A model generated the notes under the pieces. The model was not told the DNA's origin and ran no database searches. It worked only from the letters and a program-made list of their open reading frames with translations. A DNA stretch of 5,535 nucleotides from Duncaniella sp. (GTDB taxonomy: Bacteria > Bacteroidota > Bacteroidia > Bacteroidales > Muribaculaceae), in assembly GCA_029052375.1 (NCBI GenBank), contig JAIDJD010000167.1:1-5535 (forward strand), in the 5' to 3' direction. Below, in pieces: positions 1 to 4,175 of this stretch. Position numbers and translations under genes: made by a program. Within the stretch, counting starts at the first letter, position 1. Each line of letters opens with the position of its first letter.

Positions 1-82
1 CCTTTTTTTTTTAATGCACCGGCGCCCACCGAGATCTACACGCGTAAGATCGTCGGCAGCGTCAGATGGGTATAATAGACAG
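1..82 (+). other. Illumina P5 / i5 index / Nextera adapter (not genomic)
   Basis: This is synthetic library sequence left on the contig end. Bases 13-41 match the 29-base Illumina P5 oligo with four mismatches, all in its first 13 bases. Bases 42-49 read GCGTAAGA, which I recall as the Nextera i5 index S517/N517. Bases 50-82 match the 33-base Nextera read-1 transposase adapter with two mismatches (69 and 76), and its last 19 bases (64-82) are the Tn5 mosaic end. Bases 3-12 are ten T's after CC. Read on the other strand this is adapter, then ten A's, then GG, the usual appearance of a read running past the end of the molecule. Errors cluster toward the far end, as expected for the tail of a read. 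Genomic sequence starts at 83. Nothing here should be annotated as biology. Confidence 0.97.
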
Positions 83-165
83 CCCTTATATATAACTAAT
101 GTGCGGCAGTGCGGTCTAAGCCGGGCGGCGGGGGAGGGGAGAGGCTTGGCCGGAGCCTGCGGCGG

Positions 166-552
166 TCACGGAAGCACCTGCTCCGAGGGGGTGCCTGTCG
201 AGGGGTCTGTGAGCGGAGCCTCCTTGGGAGCGGGGGTCTCGCGCGGTCTCACATCGCCGAGCAGAAGGTCGTCGAACGACGCTTCGAGCCCGGCAAGGAC
301 CCGGTCTATGCTCTGCGACGCGTCGAGAAGGCCGAAGTAGAGGCGGGCAAACCTGAATGTCACCATGCCGAGGACCTCGGTGGGAGACTTGTCGCTGAAT
401 TCTTCCATCGCAGACCATTGTTTCCAGAGCTCGTTGATGCTTGATTCGGCTCTTCGGACCAGCTCCTCCTGCGAGCGCGGGATGCGCATCGGTATGCGGG
501 GCAGGTTGGCTATGCGGATGGATATGTTGAGATACTTGTCGGTGGATGTCAT
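166..552 (-). CDS. zapA: ZapA-like cell division protein
   Basis: Predicted cytoplasmic protein of 128 residues. ZapA family proteins bind FtsZ and promote bundling of its filaments in the division ring. The N-terminal part fits the family: a short beta-like stretch (NISIRIANLPRIPMRI, residues 9-24), then an acidic/basic helix beginning QEELVRRAE with a following N (residue 40), then a helical segment rich in Phe, Leu and Arg at about 58-80 (TEVLGMVTFRFARLYFGLLD), where the family has its long dimerising helix. The last 27 residues or so are rich in Pro, Thr and Glu and look disordered. I chose the start at 552 because its ATG overlaps the stop of the upstream gene by one base (TGATG), which indicates translational coupling; an in-frame ATG at 576 would extend into that gene. 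The protein is divergent, so the family call rests on overall pattern and context. Confidence 0.72.
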   Translation of the reverse strand: MTSTDKYLNISIRIANLPRIPMRIPRSQEELVRRAESSINELWKQWSAMEEFSDKSPTEVLGMVTFRFARLYFGLLDASQSIDRVLAGLEASFDDLLLGDVRPRETPAPKEAPLTDPSTGTPSEQVLP

Positions 553-845
553 CAAATGCTTAGACGTGCGATACACTTGTCGATTTCGCGCACCAAATCT
601 GCAATAAAAGCCCGGGTCTCCTCGACGTCGCGATGGTCCGGAACAAGCACCGACGACACGCGCAGACGTTCTATCTCGCGGTCTCGGTCCGCTACCTGGC
701 GGCGCAGACTCTCTATGGTGGCTGTGAGCTCCAGGATTTCGTTGTCGGCCTGCCGCTTGCTCGCTTCGAGGGCGCGATAGCGCTCTGTGATGAGGGCGGC
801 CTTGGCCCTGACAGCGTCGATACGCTGTTGGAGATTGTCGGCCAT
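552..845 (-). CDS. Small coiled-coil protein encoded upstream of zapA
   Basis: A 97-residue soluble protein with no signal peptide or membrane segment. Residues 1 to about 60 are heptad-like and full of Leu, Glu, Arg and Gln, so a coiled coil is very likely. A short linker rich in Val, Pro and Asp follows, then a C-terminal helix ending in LVREIDKCIARLSI. That ending resembles small unnamed proteins encoded just before zapA in Bacteroidales (from memory, not searched). By position and architecture it may act with ZapA at the division ring, much as the coiled-coil ZapB does in gammaproteobacteria, but there is no sequence evidence that it is ZapB. Its stop overlaps the zapA start by one base. 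The start is uncertain: ATG at 845 gives 97 residues, ATG at 887 gives 111. I prefer 845 because the 42 bases between are AT-rich and include a TAATTTTG box. Confidence 0.7.
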   Translation of the reverse strand: MADNLQQRIDAVRAKAALITERYRALEASKRQADNEILELTATIESLRRQVADRDREIERLRVSSVLVPDHRDVEETRAFIADLVREIDKCIARLSI

Positions 846-862
846 TCTATTCCAAATTTTTA

Positions 863-870
863 CAAAATTA
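863..870 (-). promoter_or_regulatory. Possible -7 box for the coiled-coil/zapA pair
   Basis: On the minus strand this reads TAATTTTG, a match to the Bacteroidota -7 consensus TAnnTTTG, 18 bases before the preferred ATG at 845. No TTTG lies 19-21 bases further upstream, so the -33 half is missing or degenerate. The call is weak. If correct, the leader would be about 10 bases long and the longer start at 887 would be excluded. Confidence 0.3.
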
Positions 871-887
871 CGAATTTTGTCCGACAT

Positions 888-1250
888 AAGGGGGGCGGGA
901 CATAGGAAAAATGAGGGCCGCTTTTGTGTTTAACGTATTTTAAGTTATCGGAGCGCTGTATGAGGTGCGTAATATAATCTATATGTAAAGTCCGTTTTTG
1001 CGCCGGGCCTTTCCGGCGGGGTGGGGAGCCGGCCCGTCCGGAAAGACCTGTCCGGCGGGGTAGGCAAGCCGTAGAGGCATGACATTTTGTGAGGGCGGGT
1101 CGAGCGTGGCGCGTCAGGCTTGCAGGCCCTGCCGGGCGCGGCTGTCAGGAGTAGTTTCCCGGCGGTGAAAAAAGTGATTTTTGCAATAGGTTGATAATCA
1201 GGTGTAATGTAATTTTGTGTAAAAATTTTTTGAAAAAAGTTGCCGAAAAA
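888..1250. other. Gene-free intergenic stretch between divergent units
   Basis: No convincing coding sequence on either strand; open frames here are short and without recognisable protein character. It holds a GC-rich block with an imperfect direct repeat and a strong hairpin (about 1001-1071, listed separately) and, from about 1165 on, AT-rich sequence with A-tracts leading to the tRNA promoter. The part from 888 to 1000 shows nothing I can identify. A small RNA in the GC-rich block cannot be excluded, but no known RNA family was recognised. Confidence 0.6.
1006..1071 (+). repeat. Imperfect direct repeat with embedded hairpin
   Basis: Two imperfect copies of a 26-27 base unit lie at 1006-1031 and 1045-1071 (period about 39-40), sharing the exact core TCCGGCGGGGT. 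Between and partly within them is an inverted repeat: CTTTCCGG (1009-1016) plus CGGG (1017-1020) pair with CCCG (1033-1036) and CCGGAAAG (1038-1045). This makes a 12-base-pair stem with one bulged T (1037) and a 12-base loop. An alternative smaller hairpin pairs CGCCGG (1001-1006) with CCGGCG (1013-1018). No T-run follows on either strand, so it is not a typical intrinsic terminator. Function unknown. Confidence 0.6.
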
Positions 1251-1282
1251 TTTGGAGGGTTCGAAAAAAGTGCCTAACTTTG
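1251..1282 (+). promoter_or_regulatory. Bacteroidota-type promoter for tRNA-Val
   Basis: TTTG at 1251-1254 (-33 element) and TAACTTTG at 1275-1282 (-7 element) are separated by exactly 20 bases, matching the Bacteroidota housekeeping sigma consensus (TTTG, 19-21 bases, TAnnTTTG). The start of transcription is expected near 1288, about a dozen bases before the tRNA. A-tracts lie upstream (1233-1238) and in the spacer (1264-1269). The segment TAACTTTGCAACGCTTTAA (1275-1293) recurs with one change at the rpsL promoter. Confidence 0.88.
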
Positions 1283-1300
1283 CAACGCTTTAAGCAAGAA

Positions 1301-1375
1301 GGGCGCTTAGCTCAGCTGGTTCAGAGCGTCTGCCTTACAAGCAGAGGGTCGGGGGTTCGAATCCCTCAGCGCCCA
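1301..1375 (+). tRNA. tRNA-Val (anticodon UAC)
   Basis: A complete cloverleaf can be drawn. Acceptor arm GGGCGCT (1301-1307) pairs with AGCGCCC (1368-1374), with discriminator A at 1375. D arm GCTC (1310-1313) pairs with GAGC (1324-1327). Anticodon arm TCTGC (1329-1333) pairs with GCAGA (1341-1345) around loop CTTACAA, giving anticodon TAC (1336-1338), which reads GUA and probably other valine codons. T arm GGGGG (1351-1355) and CCCTC (1363-1367) enclose TTCGAAT, with one G-U pair. The CCA end is not encoded (ACA follows), so it must be added after transcription. It has its own strong promoter and is followed by a hairpin. Confidence 0.97.
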
Positions 1376-1381
1376 CAAACG

Positions 1382-1417
1382 ATAGCCGATTCCTCATCAA
1401 CTACAGGATTCGGCTAT
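1382..1417 (+). terminator. Hairpin between tRNA-Val and prfB (possible terminator or attenuator)
   Basis: ATAGCCGA (1382-1389) pairs perfectly with TCGGCTAT (1410-1417); inside, after one T-T mismatch, TCCT (1391-1394) pairs with AGGA (1405-1408) around a 10-base loop. The tail that follows (TTCTATAACC) has only a weak T run, so termination may be partial. It begins six bases after the tRNA 3' end. Since no promoter is visible between it and prfB, it could serve both as the tRNA 3' boundary and as an attenuating element in the prfB leader. Confidence 0.6.
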
Positions 1418-1458
1418 TTCTATAACCGAAAATCTCTCAATCTCTATCCCAATCCGTT

Positions 1459-2580
1459 ATGATTACCCAGGAACAGCTCAAGGAGACCATCGAGCGCAAG
1501 GATGCTCTGAAGAAATATCTCGACGTGGACAACAAGAAAATCCAGGTAGAGGAGGAGGAGCTCCGCACCCATGTCCCTGACTTCTGGGAACACCCCGTGG
1601 AGGCCCGTGCCCAGATGAAGAAAATCAAGGACATACAGGCCTGGATAGACGGATATGAAGAGGTGGAGAAGGCCGTAGGCGAGCTCGAGCTTGCCTGGGA
1701 CTTCATCAAGGAAGGTCTTGTGGAGGAGGCCGAGCTCGACCAGCTCTATGCCTCGGCCCAGAGCCTCATCGAGAACCTCGAGCTCAAGAATATGCTGAGG
1801 CGCGAGGAGGACAAGCTCGGCGTGGTCCTCAAGATCAACTCCGGAGCCGGCGGCACCGAGAGCCAGGACTGGGCGCAGATGCTCATGCGTATGTATCTGC
1901 GCTGGTGCGAGAGCCACGGCTACAAGACCTCTATCGCCAACCTGCTCGAAGGCGACGAGGCCGGCATAAAGTCCTGTACCATAAATGTCGAGGGCGACTT
2001 TGCATACGGATATCTCAAGAGCGAGAACGGCGTCCACCGCCTGGTGCGCGTCTCGCCCTACAATGCCCAGGGCAAGCGCATGACCTCGTTTGCCTCCGTC
2101 TTTGTCACCCCGCTCGTCGACGACACCATCGAGGTCAAGGTAGACCCCGCGCTTCTCTCCTGGGACACGTTCCGCTCGGGAGGCGCCGGAGGCCAGAACG
2201 TCAACAAGGTCGAGTCTGGCGTACGCCTGCGCTATCAGTTCACCGACCCCTATACCGGCGAGCACGAGGAGATTCTCATCGAGAACACCGAGACCCGAGA
2301 CCAGCCCAAGAACAAGGAGAACGCCATGCGACAGCTGCGCTCCATCCTCTACGACAAGGAGCTGCAGCACCGCCTTCAGGAGCAGGCCAAGATAGAGGCC
2401 GGCAAGATGAAGATAGAGTGGGGCTCTCAGATACGCAGCTACGTCTTTGACGACCGCCGTGTCAAGGACCACCGCACAGGCCACCAGACCGCCGACGTAG
2501 GAGGTGTGATGGACGGCGACCTCGACCCCTTCATCAAGGCATACCTCATGGAATTTGCAGGCACAGACGAGGAGAAGTAA
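1459..2580 (+). CDS. prfB: Peptide chain release factor 2 (RF2), no frameshift site
   Basis: Class I release factor that reads UGA and UAA stop codons in the ribosomal A site and triggers peptidyl-tRNA hydrolysis. The 373 residues are close to the usual length (E. coli RF2 is 365). Visible parts are a helical N-terminal domain (about 1-110), the SGAGGTESQDWAQML stretch opening the central domain (about 128-142), the stop-recognition tripeptide region reading SPY at 199-201 where E. coli has SPF, the catalytic GGQ at 244-246 within SGGAGGQNVNKVES, and a C-terminal domain with the RRVKDHRTG segment. SPY and the overall wording favour RF2; RF1 has PxT there. The usual +1 frameshift site would fall at Leu21-Asp22 (1519-1524), which reads CTC GAC with no in-frame UGA, so the frame is continuous. 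The start at 1459 has no Shine-Dalgarno, as is normal in this phylum. It ends in TAA and is followed by a strong terminator. Confidence 0.95.
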   Translation: MITQEQLKETIERKDALKKYLDVDNKKIQVEEEELRTHVPDFWEHPVEARAQMKKIKDIQAWIDGYEEVEKAVGELELAWDFIKEGLVEEAELDQLYASAQSLIENLELKNMLRREEDKLGVVLKINSGAGGTESQDWAQMLMRMYLRWCESHGYKTSIANLLEGDEAGIKSCTINVEGDFAYGYLKSENGVHRLVRVSPYNAQGKRMTSFASVFVTPLVDDTIEVKVDPALLSWDTFRSGGAGGQNVNKVESGVRLRYQFTDPYTGEHEEILIENTETRDQPKNKENAMRQLRSILYDKELQHRLQEQAKIEAGKMKIEWGSQIRSYVFDDRRVKDHRTGHQTADVGGVMDGDLDPFIKAYLMEFAGTDEEK

Positions 2581-2611
2581 GTCTCCGCCGCCGGCCTGTC
2601 TCCGGACCATA

Positions 2612-2656
2612 CGCCGCGCCCGCGCTCGCAGAGCCGCAGGGCGCGGCGATTTTTTT
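2612..2656 (+). terminator. Intrinsic terminator after prfB
   Basis: CGCCGCGCCC (2612-2621) pairs perfectly with GGGCGCGGCG (2639-2648), a 10-base-pair GC stem. The loop can form a further small stem GCTC/GAGC (2624-2627 with 2631-2634). It is followed by A and seven T's (2650-2656). It lies 31 bases after the prfB stop and separates the tRNA-prfB unit from the str operon. Confidence 0.93.
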
Positions 2657-2760
2657 GTGCTGCGCCGCCTGCGGAGCGCCGCCGTGAGGGTCTGCGAGGC
2701 GTGGCGCGGCTCCCGGATCGGCGGCCGTCCGGCGGCCGGATTGCCCCGCTCCGGGTGTTA
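2657..2760. other. GC-rich structured spacer between prfB terminator and str promoter
   Basis: No gene is supported. The segment is very GC-rich and strongly self-complementary. CCCGGA (2712-2717) pairs with TCCGGG (2750-2755), enclosing CGGCCG (2722-2727), which can pair with CGGCCG (2733-2738). The 9-base word CGGCGGCCG also occurs twice in direct orientation (2719-2727 and 2730-2738). No T-run follows on the plus strand. It may be a backup or remnant terminator or simply structured spacer. Confidence 0.5.
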
Positions 2761-2780
2761 ATAACTTTTATTTCAAACTA

Positions 2781-2812
2781 TTTGGTAGTTAGCGAAATAA
2801 TTTGTAATTTTG
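2781..2812 (+). promoter_or_regulatory. Bacteroidota-type promoter of the str operon (rpsL-rpsG-fusA)
   Basis: TTTG at 2781-2784 and TAATTTTG at 2805-2812 are separated by exactly 20 bases, again the phylum's consensus arrangement. Transcription should start near 2818, giving a leader of about 150 bases before rpsL. The -7 box and the next 11 bases (CAACGCTTTAA, 2813-2823) are the same as at the tRNA-Val promoter except for one base, and both -33 boxes read TTTGG. No other promoter is seen before rpsG or fusA. Confidence 0.88.
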
Positions 2813-2817
2813 CAACG

Positions 2818-2969
2818 CTTTAAAGGAAGTTTTCGTCACGGCTACGCTAACAATCTGATTGTCAGCAGAGTCGGGGCGATGAATGTGTGTCGGCGACACC
2901 ATTTCCCGAAGCACATGAAAACATAGAACAACAGTATATTCACTATAAAGTCAAACAAAAGAAACTAAG
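2818..2969 (+). promoter_or_regulatory. Long structured 5' leader of rpsL
   Basis: About 150 untranslated bases between the predicted transcription start and the rpsL ATG. One hairpin is GCT-A-ACAAT (2846-2854), loop CTG, ATTGT-C-AGC (2858-2866), eight pairs with one mismatch. A second is GTGTC (2887-2891), loop GGC, GACAC (2895-2899). The last 50 bases are A-rich and unstructured, ending AAAAGAAACTAAG before the ATG, as is common where translation starts without a Shine-Dalgarno. A leader of this size on a ribosomal protein operon suggests feedback control, but no known leader family was recognised. The start of the feature is inferred. Confidence 0.5.
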
Positions 2970-3353
2970 ATGCCTACTATTCAGCAATTAGTAAGAAAAG
3001 GACGTGTGGCTCTCGAAGACAAGAGCAAGTCACCCGCGCTTGATTCATGCCCCCAGCGTCGTGGCGTGTGCGTGCGTGTCTACACCACCACCCCCAAGAA
3101 GCCTAACTCGGCTATGCGTAAGGTGGCCCGTGTACGCCTCACCAACGGCAAGGAAGTCAACAGCTACATCCCCGGCGAAGGCCACAACCTCCAGGAGCAC
3201 TCGATCGTCCTCGTTCGCGGCGGCCGTGTGAAAGACCTCCCCGGTGTCCGCTACCACATCGTCCGCGGCACACTCGATACCTCCGGTGTCAAGGACCGCA
3301 CCCAGCGCCGCTCCAAGTACGGAGCCAAGCGCCCCAAGGCAGCCAAGAAGTAA
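2970..3353 (+). CDS. rpsL: Small ribosomal subunit protein S12 (uS12)
   Basis: Protein of the 30S decoding centre that contributes to codon-anticodon proofreading. The 127 residues match the family's usual length (E. coli 124). It opens MPTIQQLVRKGR, as S12 typically does, and carries the PKKPNSA loop at 42-48 and the GGRVKDLPGVRYH loop at 84-96. Lys43 and Lys88, the positions where substitutions commonly give streptomycin resistance, are both the ordinary lysine. Asp89 is the residue that RimO methylthiolates in E. coli. The C-terminal tail is basic (RRSKYGAKRPKAAKK), for rRNA binding. Stops TAA and TAG stand in tandem (3351-3356). It is the first gene of the str operon and has its own promoter and a long leader. 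Confidence 0.98.
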   Translation: MPTIQQLVRKGRVALEDKSKSPALDSCPQRRGVCVRVYTTTPKKPNSAMRKVARVRLTNGKEVNSYIPGEGHNLQEHSIVLVRGGRVKDLPGVRYHIVRGTLDTSGVKDRTQRRSKYGAKRPKAAKK

Positions 3354-3585
3354 TAGGCCGCCGACCAAGCCAAACAAAACGACGCTCCTTTTCTGAATAC
3401 ACAAGAAGCAATCAACTGCATTAAACAGAGAGTCGTAAGAAATCAAAAAAAACAACAACCCTCGTTTTCTGGATTTGATTGGAAGGCTAAGTCCCAGGTT
3501 GAGTAAACGGCCTATCCCTTTGGGCTGACCGTTGAAGATGAAAGATGCAGCAACCAAGCAACCAAAAACAAAACCCTAAACAAAA
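3354..3585 (+). promoter_or_regulatory. Long structured rpsL-rpsG intercistronic region
   Basis: The 232 untranslated bases between S12 and S7 contain no clear promoter or T-run terminator. Possible stems are ACGAC-g-CTC (3379-3387) with GAG-a-GTCGT (3428-3436); CTC and CTGG (3461-3463, 3469-3472) with CCAG and GAG (3494-3497, 3501-3503); and AACGG (3506-3510) with CCGTT (3529-3533), which encloses CCC-TTT-GGG. The 3' part is A-rich, with a tandem GCAACCAA repeat (3550-3565) leading to the rpsG ATG. In E. coli the shorter S12-S7 gap is the site where S7 binds to repress its own operon. A similar role here is inferred from position only. Confidence 0.45.
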
Positions 3586-4062
3586 ATGCGTAAAGCTAAG
3601 CCCAAAAAGCGGGTCGTTCTGCCCGACCCCGTCTTCCATGACGTGAAGGTATCCAAGTTCGTCAACCACCTCATGTACGACGGCAAGAAGAACACCTCAT
3701 ACACCATCTTCTACAGCGCTCTCGAGCTCGTAGGCAACAAGCTCCCCAACGAGGAGGCCGCTCCCCTCGAGATCTGGAAGAAGGCCCTCGAGAACGTGAC
3801 ACCTCAGGTAGAGGTTAAGAGCCGCCGTGTCGGCGGCGCCACCTTCCAGGTGCCCACCGAGATCCGCCCCGACCGCAAGGAGTCAATCTCGATGAAAAAC
3901 CTCATCCTCTATGCCCGCAAGCGCGGCGGCAAGACCATGGCCGAGAAGCTCGCCGCAGAGATCGTCGACGCATTCAACGAGCAGGGCGGCGCATACAAGC
4001 GCAAGGAGGATATGCACAAGATGGCCGAGGCCAACCGCGCCTTCGCTCACTTCCGTTTCTGA
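3586..4062 (+). CDS. rpsG: Small ribosomal subunit protein S7 (uS7)
   Basis: Primary binding protein that nucleates assembly of the 30S head by binding the 3' domain of 16S rRNA, and lines the mRNA exit and E-site region. The 158 residues fit the family (about 155-179). The typical basic N-terminus MRKAKPKKR is followed by DPVFHDVKVSKFVNHLMYDGKK, the central KSRRVGGATFQVPTEI stretch (about 79-94) and the C-terminal helix ending AEANRAFAHFRF. The start follows an A-rich stretch (ACAAAACCCTAAACAAAA) without a Shine-Dalgarno. It is the second gene of the str operon, separated from rpsL by an unusually long gap. In other bacteria S7 is the translational repressor of this operon. Confidence 0.98.
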   Translation: MRKAKPKKRVVLPDPVFHDVKVSKFVNHLMYDGKKNTSYTIFYSALELVGNKLPNEEAAPLEIWKKALENVTPQVEVKSRRVGGATFQVPTEIRPDRKESISMKNLILYARKRGGKTMAEKLAAEIVDAFNEQGGAYKRKEDMHKMAEANRAFAHFRF

Positions 4063-4175
4063 TTCCCCCCGCATTATATATAATGTCTCTCCTCCCGGAA
4101 CGGAGGGCCGCCGCATGAGCGGCAGGACATCTTATCCGAAATTTTTCACCGAAAACACTTGATTGGCTCATAACA
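4063..4175 (+). promoter_or_regulatory. Structured rpsG-fusA intercistronic region
   Basis: The 113-base gap has a perfect 14-base AT palindrome CATTATATATAATG (4072-4085), then two adjacent hairpins: CCTCC (4091-4095) with GGAGG (4102-4106), and GCCGC (4110-4114) with GCGGC (4119-4123) around an ATGA tetraloop. No T-run follows closely and no TTTG/TAnnTTTG promoter is present, so fusA is probably transcribed from upstream. The hairpins may tune mRNA processing or stability; this is inference. The fusA ATG is preceded by CTCATAACA, without a Shine-Dalgarno. Confidence 0.4.

Noticed and set aside
68..75. GGGTATAA, resembling a -10 box
   Set aside because: It is part of the corrupted Tn5 mosaic end of the Nextera adapter, and its form partly reflects base errors.
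14..444. Plus-strand open frames beginning in or near the adapter
   Set aside because: The first begins inside synthetic adapter sequence and the others are antisense to the zapA-like gene. None resembles a real protein.
1001..1045. Intrinsic terminator reading for the GC-rich hairpin upstream of the tRNA
   Set aside because: The T-run (997 region) lies before the hairpin on the plus strand, and the minus-strand product would be followed by A's, so neither direction fits.
1210..1217. A second TAATTTTG box upstream of the tRNA
   Set aside because: The nearest TTTG (1180-1183) is 26 bases away, outside the 19-21 base range, and a much better promoter lies at 1251-1282.
1280..1462. A 60-residue open frame overlapping tRNA-Val
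   Set aside because: Most of it translates the tRNA itself and the hairpin after it, so it is not a gene.
1444..2610. A 388-residue open frame on the minus strand across the whole prfB gene
   Set aside because: It is a shadow of prfB caused by GC-rich codon use. It is Leu/Val/Ala-rich with no recognisable domain, while the plus strand encodes an unmistakable RF2.
3045..3557. A 170-residue minus-strand open frame over rpsL and the following gap
   Set aside because: Mostly antisense to S12, hydrophobic by codon shadowing, with no family resemblance and no promoter.
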